Source of the DNA: Oreocharis arfaki
Taxonomy: Eukaryota > Chordata > Aves > Passeriformes > Paramythiidae
Assembly: GCA_013398015.1 (NCBI GenBank)
Contig: VZRR01012901.1
Location: 124,001 to 188,000 of the forward strand
Direction of reading: 5' to 3'
Length of the DNA stretch: 64,000 bases
Under the pieces are notes generated by a model. The model saw nothing but the letters and a program-made list of their open reading frames with translations, was not told the DNA's origin and searched no databases. Below are positions 14,615 through 26,500 of this stretch, piece after piece (positions within the stretch are counted from its first letter, which is position 1; each line of letters starts with the position of its first letter). The position numbers and the translations under genes are program-made.

Positions 14615-15034
14615 GAGGGCTGGAGCTCTTCTGCTCTGGGGAGACGCTGGGAATGCTAGGGGTGTCCAGCCTAGAGAAGAGAAAGTTCCAGGGAGACCTT
14701 AGAGCCCCTTCCAGTGTCTGTTGGGTCTCCAAGAGAGCTAGAGAGGGACTTTGGACAAGAGTCTGGAGTGATAAGAGGGTGTGGCTTCCTACTGCCTTGG
14801 CAGGGGTAGATGGGATATTGGGGGGGAATTGCTCCCTGTGAGGGTGGGGAGGCCCTGGCCCAGGGTGCCCAGAGAAGCTGTGGCTGCCCCTGGGTCCCTG
14901 GAAGTGTCCAAGGCCAGGTTGGACGGGGCTTGGGGCAACCTGGGATAGTGAAGGTGTCCCTGCCTGTGGCAGGGGGTGGGACTGGATGAGCTTTCAGGTC
15001 TCTTCCAACCCAAACCTGTCTCCATGATTCTGTG
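14615..15034 (+). repeat. CR1 LINE 3'-end fragment, longest in window
   Basis: About 420 bp. It includes the upstream block GTGTCCAGCCTAGAGAAGAG and the 3' tract through AACCCAAACCTGTCTCCATG and ATTCTGTGA. No reverse transcriptase coding remains. Confidence 0.92.
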
Positions 15035-15973
15035 ACAAATTAAGCTTGTTAACATAATCTGCCATGTGCTAATTCAAATAATGGATGTATTGAAAAGAGG
15101 ATGTTTGTTAAATGTGATAAATTTGCCAGGAATGGAGAGGTCTAATCTCTGTTTCGGGGGGTTGAGCATGAATTCAAGTCACTGAGTCTCCCTTGCAACC
15201 CTACCAGCATTGCTTCAGAGGGAGCAGTCCCTTCTTGGCTCCACTGTCTTGTAAGGCATAAAGAAAGCAATAAAATATTTGACTTTCCTGCCAGACCTGA
15301 GCCTGGAGGAGGAGGAGGGTCCCAATTGGTTTCATCAGATTCCAGTTAGCATGAATTTACAGTTTCTACTTAGCCTGATAAATGGCTTTGGCTGCTTCAA
15401 TGCATTTGGATTTATTTTTCTGTGTGATGGAAAGTGGTCAGCTTAAAAATAGGCAAAGGCTTTCCAGGGTTGCCTTGAATTCAAGTGAAGTTTCTTTCTG
15501 AGGTAAGAACACAGCAGGCAAAAAACAAAGCCGAGGCACATCATGAAATATCTGTGGAATAGCAGAGAAATCAGAAGCTGTTTGGGTCTCTTGTGCTCGC
15601 TGTGGCAATGGGCTGTGATAGGCATAAAAATTCCACTGGAAACTAGAAAAGTTCTTCAGATTTCCTTGCTTTTCTCAGAAACCACACTGAGCAGCAGGTA
15701 TCAATAGCTCCCAGTGTTCAAACTTTGCTTGCATCGTTCTTTCCATGGAACGTTCCCGGGAGAAGAAAGCAGAAGCAGATTAGCATGGTGAGCCAGGGAA
15801 AAGAGTTCTCCCCGTGCTGCCTGCAGTTCTACTTCCTTCTACTGTGCCAGTGATGTCTGGGCTACGAAATCTGCTGTAATGCATATTTAGGAGCAGACAA
15901 GCCTCTTGGGAACAGTAAGGGGGGGCAGTGGATGACATATGAATGGACTCCTCATCCCAGTTTGGGTGAGGGT

Positions 15974-16060
15974 TGGAGCATCCTGTGGAAGGTGGCAAGG
16001 GGTGGGATGAGATGGGCTTTCAGATCCCTTCCAGCCCAAACCAGTCTGGGATTCTGTGAT
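15974..16060 (+). repeat. CR1 LINE 3'-end fragment
   Basis: Short 3' tail: GGTGGGATGAGATGGGCTTT, CCCTTCCAGCCCAAACCAGT, ATTCTGTGATT. Confidence 0.85.
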
Positions 16061-19000
16061 TTTATACCTCATGGACCTCATGCCTCTGCCAGTGGTGAGC
16101 TCAGGCATAGGTCATGGTTTGGGTGAGCTGAGGCACTTGGATCATGTGTAAGACACAATCCATGAGCCTTTCAAAGGAGGTTTGGCAATGTCTTCTACTC
16201 AGGGCACCCAGGTGATCCCACCTGTAGTTTTTATGCATGGAGAATCCAAAACTTACTCTGATGCTGAGCACATTCCTGCCTCTCTAGCCAAAAGTGGTGA
16301 TTTCTTCCTTGAGGATTGTGGGATTTTGATAGACATTGGGCTGTAGACACCGTGACAAAGAGTTGTGTGCCTTTTCATAAAGGTTTTTAAAGTTGTTACA
16401 ACTACACTTAAAATACTTGCAGTGACCTGCATTCTTGACATTTCAAAGTGCTTTCGGTTGTAAAAACATTGAAGATATTTATTTGGCCATGGGTTGACAA
16501 AGGGTAGTTAGAACCCAGTTGTCATAGGTGTGGACAGCTTTTAATTGTGTGAAGTGAAACCTTACAAACTGTTGAGCTTCTTAAGCTGAAAATATGATTA
16601 AAGAAGCAGGCAAGGGAACACCTCATGCTGGTTACCTTTTTTTCATAAATCCCCCCAGCCCCAGGATGTCCCTGTGCCTTCTGAGGGTATGTCTCTGATG
16701 GCTTTGATGCAAAGACCTCACAGGTCCCAGGCTACATCTCTTGAGCATCTGCTGTTCGTCATACAGCATCCCCTCCTCTGTCACACTCCAGCTGTTGAGT
16801 TCGCGGCCCAGTTTCAGGCTGGTTTGGGGATGTTGGGACAGGGCTGGACAGGCAGCAGTGGTGTCTGATGCTGTATACTTGATGCTCGGAGCGCAGGGCT
16901 GCATCCATTTGCCTGGTACCAGCTTCACTGGGGACAGAGCTGCAACATGAGCTTGCTTCTTATAAGACATCAGAGAATCCACATGAGAGCCACTGCTGTC
17001 GCCACAAGCCGGCCAGGGATGGCTCCTGTTGGGGACCTCACAGTGTGAGGTGCCGGGGAGCCGACCATGAGATGCAAGTCCGTAGGAAAATTACTAGTTC
17101 TGGTACTGGTGGAGCTGCTTGAGTTGTGTCTCCCTTCGTTGTCTGTGTAATTTAGAGATGGTTTTTCCATCTTAACTTATGAAGTATTGAGAGCTTCAGT
17201 ATTTTGCGCAACCTCCATCAGAAGTGTCAGAAGGCCAAGCAAGCTGAACTTTCTGAACTTAAATGTTTTATTGACGTGCCTTGCCAGCAGCCTCTCCAGT
17301 GGGGACTGGGGTGCTGGAAGAAGAGAGTGCTGGAAGGCACTGTTGGATCTGCCTGTTCCCAACCTGCTCTGTTGCCTGAGCATCACCTCACAGGATGTTC
17401 CAGGTATTTGTGTGCTGATAATTGAATTTGATTCACTTTTTTTTTTTTCCTGACCGAAGCATGTGGAATTGCTGCTCTTGGGTGAGGTTTGGAGGAGGGA
17501 GAGCTGCTGCAAACCTGTGCCCCCTCTGTCTGCAGCCAGGCTGCTGTTCTCAGAGTGATGTGTTTGCCCAGCCAGGGAAGCAGCAGCCCAAAGTCTCCTG
17601 CCCAAATTCTGCCCCCATTATCATGAAGCATCTTGCCTATACTGGGAGGCCTGTCCTCTGCAGGAGGAGATTGTGGCCCCTGTGTTCATGAACTCATGCC
17701 ATGCCTGCTCACAGAATGCTTTTTAATGCTTCCTTTAAAGCAGTTTTCTCCCTTTACAGCCTTTTCCTCTCCCAAAGGGAAGCAGAGGTACCTTAAACTA
17801 ATTAGGAATAAGCAGCAGAGAAGCCAGGGTGAAGGGTTAAATGAGATGTTGGGGGCAGTACCTCCAGAAGGTTTAGGGACATGGCTTGGCAGTTAGCAGT
17901 AGCCTACCCCAGAGCGCTGGGAATCTCATTAAAAGGAGCATTTTGCTGCCTGTGAGCAAGTAACTAACCCATCGTGCCTACACCAACTGTGGAGAATTTG
18001 GCATGTATGATTTTGGGACTTGTGAAAAACCAGCATCCCACAGCTTGGGTAGTAGTAGGCTCTTAGTTTGCTGAACTGGGAAAGTATTGAGGTCCCTTGT
18101 CCTCAAAAATGTAGCTGAAGGGAAAGGTGGTGTTGACTGCAAAGATTTGGAAAGGATATCAAGACCTGAACTGGCTCAGCTGAATGGACTGGAGCAGTGA
18201 ATCCCTCCTGAACTCTTAAAACGTGCCTGTGCATGGTCTGCAGGCAAAGTGCAAACATTGCTTCTCCTCCTGGGGTGGTTTTACAGGAGCTGGGAGCGGG
18301 ATGGTGTGGAACAGGGTAGTTCGGGCACTCTGCAGGGGTGGTTGCCCCTGCTCGGGGCAGTACCTCGGCAGCGAGGGATGCCTGCCTGCCTGGCCAGGAA
18401 TGCTGTTGTGTAAATCCGTGTTTGCCCAGCTGATGGGATTAGTCAGGGGCCTCCAGTTAATATCTGTTGTTCACGCCGCACCTCGGGGAGCAGCTTGTCA
18501 GGATTACCAGGAGGTTTTGTAGGTGGCAGAGCCGCCAAGTCTGTGCATTAATGGGAGGGGGAAAATGGTCAAACGTGGTCGTGCCCGGTGGGTTCCTTCT
18601 CCGAGCCTCCCTCACTGCTCTGAGATCTCTGATGGAGTTTACTCCCGGTGTAAAACATTTCGGATTTACGTTTTCCTTTAACACTTCCTCTTCGAGCTGG
18701 GTATGTTACACATTTAATTGCTCTTTGAATTTTCCAGTCCGGGTTTGGTACCCTTGCAACATCAGTGTCTTGTTATCTTCTTGTTGCTTCTAATTGCTAA
18801 CACATGCCAGCTTTCCAGCGCCGCAAACTCTGGAGCTGGGCTTGGGGGGCAGTTTGCAGCGAAGATTTACGTGCATGGGGAAACCTTCGGAAAATTAATC
18901 CGCCGCTTTACCCAACAGCTCCCGATTTCAAAACCCAGGGCTCAGACAGAGACTGCTGTGCCCCCGGTGCTGCACAAGGCAGGGCTGGTTTAGGGAGGGT

Positions 19001-19079
19001 GGTTTGAGGCGGTGGAGCTTCTTTTGCTCCTGCCGCTGTCTCGCTGTTCCTGCCGGCCATAAACAAATTCCGTGTATTT

Positions 19080-19780
19080 AACAAGTTAATGTCAGGCGGG
19101 CGGCGAGGCGCTGGTAGGTGTGTGCCTGGTGACATCAGCTGGCGAGCAGCCTGGCAGCAGCGCGGTGCAGGCAGGGAGCAGGCAGGGAGCCGAGGGTGTG
19201 TGCCTCTAAGCTGGGTATTCTGGCAAGGTGGAGAGCTGGTCTGTTTGGCAGGACCTTCCCATCTGGGATCCATCTGTGTTTCCCTGGAATCGGACAGGCG
19301 GCTCCAGGCAGTGAGAAATCGCAGATGTGCGGGACCTGACACATGTCCAGCTAATGAAAGGAGAAGGCAGGCTGGGCTCCGGCTGCGCTCGAAGATCACG
19401 GGCGGAGGAGGAAGAAGAGCGCTTTTCTTTCTGTTTCAAAGAAACGAGGTGTATTCCACAGTAGCTGGATCCTTGCAACCTCGCTGGGTAGGGTAAGCAA
19501 GGCACGGGATTATTTTTAAACAGCGCTCGGCGTATCCGGGGCCGCGGGGGATGCTCGGGGGGATGCTCAGCCCTGGTGCCGCCAGGAGGGTTTGAGGAAC
19601 GCCGTGGCTTTTGCCGGCGGGCTGGGGAGTGCCTCCACCTCGGGAGCAGGTAGAGGGAGAGGGTGGGAGCGGCGGCGGCCGCAGCGCTTTGCCAGCCTTG
19701 CCTCGGTCCTCTGCAGTGCTGGGGAAAACTTCAACAGCCCAGCCGGCTGCATGCGAGGATTCTGCAGCTGAAAAAACACT
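19080..19780. promoter_or_regulatory. GC/CpG-rich patch, possible promoter or enhancer
   Basis: Repeated CpG-rich stretches (GGCGGGCGGCGAGGCGCTGG, GGAGCGGCGGCGGCCGCAGC) in otherwise ordinary sequence. A good splice donor, GG|GTAAGC, lies at 19,493. No coding start in the phase needed for exon A precedes that donor, so any exon here would be untranslated. Confidence 0.3.
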
Positions 19781-20007
19781 AAACTCTCTCTGAGGAGAGC
19801 TGCGGTACAGCTCGTTCCGTGTTGCTATGGAATGTTTTTTTTTTTTTCCCTCCTTACCCCCCGCCTCCCCCCTCCATGAGCAGAGGCCTGGGATTTGGCG
19901 TTTTCTGGGGAAATGGCAAAGCAGGAAGGGTTTTGTGTGTTTTAGCAGATCATGTTCTTCTGCTGTGCCTAGGCTTACTCTGGTTTCTGCATGCTGGTAT
20001 TGAAGCT

Positions 20008-20020
20008 GGGGGGGGGGGGG
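20008..20020 (+). repeat. Poly(G) run of 13
   Basis: Thirteen consecutive G. Similar runs occur at 1,316-1,326 (11) and 10,491-10,500 (10). Such runs are error-prone in sequencing. Confidence 0.9.
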
Positions 20021-23000
20021 TAAACTGCAGAGGTGCACTGATTTCTTCCATTGGCTCCCAAATTTCCTTAATTTTCCCCATGTTTTCAGGGCTTCTCTGC
20101 ATTGTGGCAGAGACTGCTCCCTTTTTGTCTTTGCACTCCTTGAGCAGCAACTGATGCTCCCAGCATCTAAATCTCTCAGATCAATCTTGTGATACCAGAA
20201 CACACCTCTCCTGTATATTTTCACTGTCGGGCTGTAGACAGACTATACTTTCTCTTTTTCTATTGTAATCCCTGCATCTTGCGTATTTAGTTTAAGCCTG
20301 CCTTTTTCCCCCCTCCCTGTCTTTTAGGAAGGTTCAGCAGTTGAAATTGCTCCTCTGACCCTCTGGTGTAGCTTGTTGTAAAGATTCCTCTGTTGCATGT
20401 TTAAGCTGATCCCCCAAATATTAGCAGCTTTTTCTGTCCCCTGCACCACTCAGCTCCTGTGCAATGATACTCAGTCCATTTTATGTGCTGGAGAAATCCT
20501 GCCCAGCCGCAGATGCACAAAAATCAGCACTCAAAGTTTGGGGAGCCTAAATGTGGCTGAGCATCGCTTGCTGTTAGGCTGGAAAAAGAGAAAGGGTTTC
20601 TTTCTGCTGGGCTGACCAGCCCTGCTGGGCTGTCTGGTGCAGGATTATTCCCTTTGGTGTTGCTTTGTCCAGGTTAGCTTTAAACATGCCAAATGACAGG
20701 GTTTCCTGAGGGAGAGCTTGGCTGGGCTCCCTGGGAGGGCGCTTGGGCTGCAGCTCTGTGCTCGGCCACTTTGGCCACTGTGTGGGGTCACCTTAAGGTT
20801 TTCCTTCTTTTGCAGCATGCAAGAATTTGGGTAGAGGCTTTAAAAAATATTATATATAATAAGTCTGCTTCTGGAGATGCACCAAAAACCTCCTATGTGT
20901 CCCTGGAGAGGAGGCAGAAGGAGTGTGTGCACTTCAGTGTCTCAAAGTGCACTAGCACAAAGGAATTTGAAAGCCCAAAAATGTCCAGCAAAGCCATACA
21001 GGGTGTGATGATATCTAGGAGCAAAGAGCCGTGCTCCTCTGCTGCGGCTCTCCTGGAGACTTCCCGAGTTTGTGAAGGCAGCACGGGGTGTTGGAGCAGC
21101 TGCTCCTGCGGTCTCCTTGCAGGTCGAGCCCTGATTAAGCAAACGGAAGTTCTGCCGGCATCAGGGCAGCACAATTTGGCCATTAAACAACTAATTTGGT
21201 AGAATCTTGTTCAAGCCCTGCAGGAAACTTTTTTTTTTTCCTCAGGCTCCTTTATTTTAAAAAAGGATTTAGCGTGCCTGATGAACTGAGTGCTTAGATG
21301 AGAGAGGTGGTTGTATTTTGGGGAAGAGGGTGGCTTGAAACTCTGTCACCAGCCCTAATAATTTTATAGAAATGGTGTAGGACATCCAAGTGAAGACACT
21401 TTTTTTTCCTGCTATTGTCTGCTGGATGACATGATTTTCACTATTAATGTGGAAGAGATATTTAGTTTGTGTTTTGGATCTACCTAGGCTTCACCTAAAT
21501 GGCTGTGTGCCCTTCACAGCCAGGTACCCCTACCCCAGCACATCCAGTAGTTAGAGAAAACACACAAATAGTGCAAAACTAAGAGACTTCAGTGTGGGAA
21601 ACAAGGAAAAAGAAGTAAAGCAAAGGCAAATACTGCCAACAGGAAAGTGCAGCTAAGCCAAGGGAAGGATTTGAAGGGTTTGAGGAAGGAGCAGAATTGC
21701 TAAAGGCAAGGAGAATAAATCGTTGATCTGAGAACTCTATTACACAGGGAATGCCCTGAGGAAAAGAGCAGAAACTCCATTTAATAGAGAAAAGGCCAAA
21801 CCAGTGCTGCCAAGCCAGGCTCTGCTCTGCCCAGGGACTGGAGCCACAGCCCCTGCTTACTTCCAAGATGCTGCTATTTTTGCAACTTGCATCTGCTGGT
21901 GTTGCAGAGGCTTGTTTAAACCCGCCAAAGCAAAGGGAGCTTTGCTCACGTGATCCCTGGGTCAGGCTCTTGGGTTTGTTTTTTTTTTCTGGTTTATTCT
22001 TCTCGGTCTTACACGACTGGTGTTCCCAAGAGAGCAGGGTTTCACTTAATGCTGCCTCGCCTGTCACATCATGTGGGAGTCCCAAATGATTTTACTGCTG
22101 CTTTACAGAGCTTTGTCTTGCATTGCCCACAGTGGATTTTGGCTTGTAGAGGTTATCACTGGTTTGACAGGTTTGTGTGGTTTGACTGCAGGAGCTGAGT
22201 TTTCAAGTCAATCAGCCCTCCAGTCCCCAGAGTGACCCATAAATGCAGTAACCACCAGCAGCATTTAGCAGGAGGCGCAGCGTTCTCCCACGGTTATGGG
22301 ATCGGATGGGGGAGCCAGGTGGCCTCTTGTTTTTTCCAGATCTGTTTTTTTTAAGGTTTGGACAAAAAACAAGATTTGTTTGACGTTTATGTGTGATGTT
22401 TATAGTATAGCTGGAGAGCTGAACACAGTCGTTTGAGCACTTGGGCACATGCAACAGATTTAAGGCAGGAGATAGTGATAATCTGTTGCCTGTTGGGTTT
22501 TTTCCCATTATAAGAGCTGGCTTATCCGTACTTGTTCTGGGCTGGATTGTAAGCTTGCCTTTATCTAGTGACTGTTTCCATATCTGATTGCTTGTTCGGA
22601 GCTAGGTATGAAATGTGTTTCGACAGACACTCCAGAGCAGTCCCTGGGGGCAGCGTCACTGCAGGTCTCTGGGAGTCTGTTCAACTTTTATGATGGAGAC
22701 TGCCTTAATTCATGCAGTGTTCAGGGAACGGCTGGAAAAACCTTTGTTTAGAGAGGGAGCAGCAGCCAGGGAGAAATGGTGAGCGATGATCCCACAGTTA
22801 AAGTGCAGCATGGAGAGGCTTGGGTTCAGTTCCTGGGTCTTCAAGCAATTTTCTGAGGCAGGACCTTGACCTTAGCACTGCTTTGTGTGTCAGCAGCTTA
22901 TGTCCGACAGGACAATAGCAATTTCAGAGGTTTCAAAGCATTTTAAAGTGTAACTATCATGCCTTTTATTGGGCTGTGCAGTGGCATTTTTATAAGCCAA

Positions 23001-23179
23001 GCTTAAGGTTTTAGAATAATGCGCACTGAATTTCCTCGGCGTGCTCCTGGCCATGCGATTCTGGTGGCTGCAGCAGGACTTAGGGTACTGAAGAAGGACA
23101 GTCACAGGTGGCCAGAAGACCCTTTAGAAGAACCAACACTTGCAGATCTTCAAAGCCAAGAGTCAGTTTTCCTTCCCCG

Positions 23180-23570
23180 CCTTCCTGTGGCAACGGGATG
23201 CCGCAACCTGCCGGCGGGACGCTGCGTAACCATCCCTTTAATCAAACAATGCCGAGAAACCCCAAAAGTATTGACACCCGTCCCTGAGCTGAGGGGAGGA
23301 GGGACAGCTCGGACCTGTTGCAGGCCGGCAGGCTGCGAGTGCCGAGGGCCGGTGCCGGCGGGGGGAGCGGGCATTGTGCGGAACAGATGTGCCGGGCGCT
23401 GCCGCCGCGTGCCGGCTCCGTGCGCCGCTCCCAGCGCCAGGTGCAGCCATTGTTCCCCGTGGTCTCCATTCAGCCGCCCTCGGCTGCCGCTCCGCGCCCG
23501 CTCCCGCATTGTTCCTCCAGGAAATTAGCATTAAAAACCCATCCGAAACCCCCACGTCCCTCAACTGCAG
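23180..23570 (+). promoter_or_regulatory. CpG island, candidate alternative promoter/first exon of CBFA2T2
   Basis: Dense in CpG (for example GCCGGTGCCGGCGGGG and GCGCTGCCGCCGCGTGCCGG), unlike the flanking sequence. A frame with an ATG at 23,387 stays open for 61 codons plus one base to CTGCAG|GTGACT at 23,570/23,571. That phase matches the phase-1 acceptor of CBFA2T2 exon A. The CpG density is seen; promoter activity and splicing are inferred. I do not recognise the encoded residues. Confidence 0.4.
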
Positions 23571-26500
23571 GTGACTGTTATTGGCCCCAGCTGCCACCCT
23601 TGTGCTTGATTGCTTCCATATGGGGCTGTGGCAAGACGTAGGATCCACATATTGATTTTTTTTTTTTTAATATTTTCCTCCCCTTTTTTTATTTCCCCCC
23701 CTTTCCCCTCCCCCGATCCTTCAGTTTCAACGAAACCCTGAAATCTATTAAGCCCCCGATAGGCTCCAGTTGCTGTTACAACTGGGATGAACATTTTACA
23801 AGCAAAGCTAATTACACCCTCTCTGCTTTCTTCCTTTCTTCAGCCCCCACCCCATAAATGTAAAATAACCAGAGGGCAATTGGTAGTAAATTAAATCTTT
23901 GCAGTGTCCTGAGAGGAGGTTTCCTTGCTAGCAGGAAGAAGTCTGCTGGGCTTTAGATGTTTCGTTATTTGGATTTGGCCGTGGTTTTGGGGGTTTTTTT
24001 GCTAGAAAGTGGGAAGCTCTGGCATACTGCTGTGACACACCTATTAAAGGGACACACAGATCTCCATCTGGGTCTGGATAGAAAAGGAAAACATAATTGA
24101 ACAAGTGGGATGTTAATTTGTGAGTGTAGTCAGCTGTTGAGAGGAGCCAAGGAGAAACTCCATGCCAACTGAGGTTACAAATTTCTAGGAACGATGTGGT
24201 TTTCTCCTGGTACGATTTATCTACAGGGCAGCAGGTTCCATGACAGCCCAAACCTCCCAAAATCTCTCCTGGGGTAGTGCTGGCAGAGTGGCATGGCGCA
24301 TCCTGAGTTTTCCTCAAGAGAAGATGGGCTGCAGTTTGTAAGAGGGGAGAGGGAGGGAGGGAGCATCCCTTGCTGCCCTACGTGGGCCTTGGAAATGCAC
24401 CTGCTCTGCAGAGGCACGGAGCATCTCCGGTGGGGAACACAGGTGGGTCATGTCTTGTGACATGGGATTAGCCCACACAGCCCTGACCTACTTTGTACCA
24501 GGCAGGAATAGAGGAGGGTGGCAGCTTGTGCCCGTGCTGGAGGCATCAGGCAGAGCTTCCCTCTGTGCCTCTGTCTGAGCAGCCTGGGTGCCAAAGCCCT
24601 GTCGCAGGCCTGAGGTCAGTCGGTCTGTTGCATCTCTCTGGAGAAACGTTGGGTTTCCCTTACATAGCTGGGACTCCCTAAAGCGTATGCTGATGAGGTT
24701 TATGCTGGAGGCTCCTGATAGAGCAGCTTGTGAGGGGATCATGGTCCTTGGAGCACCATGGCTGAGGTGTTCCTGCTGCTGCCTGGGCCTCAGGGGGCTG
24801 CTGAAGGTGAGAGCGTACCAGAGCCTTGTAAGCCTCAGCTGTTACAGCTTGGGAGACCATTCCTTAGGGAATCATCACCTTTTGTGTCTTTGCATTCTTG
24901 GTGGTGCCCCAGCAGCCCCTTCCATGGGATCTCTCTTGTTCCTGCTGGTGATGCACTGAGCGGTTCGTGCTGAGACCTGGCAGGACAGCGTGACAGACAG
25001 ATACAGATTTCTAGCTGGAAATGATCCTAGAAATGCCCCTCTCTCCTCACAAAAAGACATGGAGGATATATTTGTAATGGAGAATGACATTTTATTCAGC
25101 AGTCTCCTGGCTAGTCTGGAATTAGACACTGCAGTGAGACTTTGCTCAGATACAAAAATCTTTGGGGACAGCTGGAGCTTGGTTGGTTTATCTCAAGATT
25201 ACAAATGCAAACTTACTTATGGATGGGGAGTGGGCTTGCCCTGAGTCTTTGTGTCTCAGCATTGGTGCTCCACCATTTGTCAGGTTGACCTTCACCATGA
25301 GCTTCATCCTCTCTTTGACAGGTGGGACCTGCCAATGTAGACTGTGAGGATTTAAAATAAAAATTCTGGTTGCTATCTGAGAAGATATGTTCAGCTGAAG
25401 TACGTGGTTTATTTACTGCACATACCTCCTTCTTGATCCAGACCTCTCCTGGCTTGGCTGCCTGGCATGGACCACCCAGATCTTCCTGGGAAGCATCCTT
25501 GCAGGTGCAGTGGTGGTGAAAGTAGTGGGCTTCTAAAAAGAATTCCGGCTCTTAGGGGTGCTGTGCAGCCTGGGGAGAGCCACCAGGTCCAGCGGGTCAG
25601 AAGGTGGATGAAGGAGGCAAGGCAGCCTAATGGAATATCTCGAGCAATTTTCCTCAGACTTGTTTTAAACCCTTCAAAGTCAAATCTCAAACTTAGGGGG
25701 TTTCTTATCCCTAATTAAATTAACAGGCCATATGGTGTTTACTGTGAGCGCCTGCAATATGGAAGGAGCTACCTCCTGGATCACTTTCTTTTTTCAAAAG
25801 CTGCTGCTTTACCTGATGTCACTGTTCTGAAATGTTCTTTTCAGCAGCGGGCGCAAGGGGTTATTTCTGCCACCTCGGTGCTGTTGGTGTCACCTTCTGC
25901 TCCCAGGGTTGAGCTGGATCATAACCTGTTTCTGCAGCTTTCTTCATTTTTTCTTGGTTTTTGTTAAGCCATTTTGCTGCTTAGTGGGGAGTGTGTATAA
26001 GTCAGGTTTTTTCATGCTTTTTCACATGCAGGTGATGATTCTTGTTCTTGGAGCTGAGGAGAATAGAAAACAACTCGGGGTCGGTTTTTTGGGGAGTGCT
26101 GGTGTTTTCTTTTAACAACTGCTACTATTTTTTTTTCATTGAGGGTAACATGACCATCTCAGGAATATGCGAAACTGCAAGTTTTGTAGAGTTTTGCTCT
26201 TTATTAATGGGCTGGTTTTAAAGAACTTACTTTGCATGTGCTGTTTTTATCTTTGCATGAAATCTGGAGGATGAAGTGAAGACCTTGAGGAAGAAAATCA
26301 TTGGGTTTTTGTAAGATCCTTGCACTTAGCTGAACAGGAAATAGGGTAAGAATCTCTAAACCTGTAGGAGAAGTTGAGGAATGGAGAGTCTCAGAATTTG
26401 CTGTCTGTTTTGAGCTGCCCTCACTCATTTAGTAGGGTTTTTTGGTAGTCATCATTCTCATGTGTGAGTGCCCTTGCTGTGAGCTCATCCTGCATCTCTC

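Noticed and set aside
17036..17055. Short palindrome CCTCACAGTGTGAGG
   Set aside because: Six-bp arms are expected by chance in 64 kb and nothing around it suggests function.
19914..19950. ATGGCAAAG start considered as the MAKESG-type CBFA2T2 first exon
   Set aside because: The following residues (MAKQEGF...) diverge at once, and no donor of the right phase follows.
19436..20224. 262-codon minus-strand open frame
   Set aside because: Sits in a GC-rich patch with low stop-codon frequency. Composition is dominated by Pro, Ser, Lys and Gly with no recognisable family.
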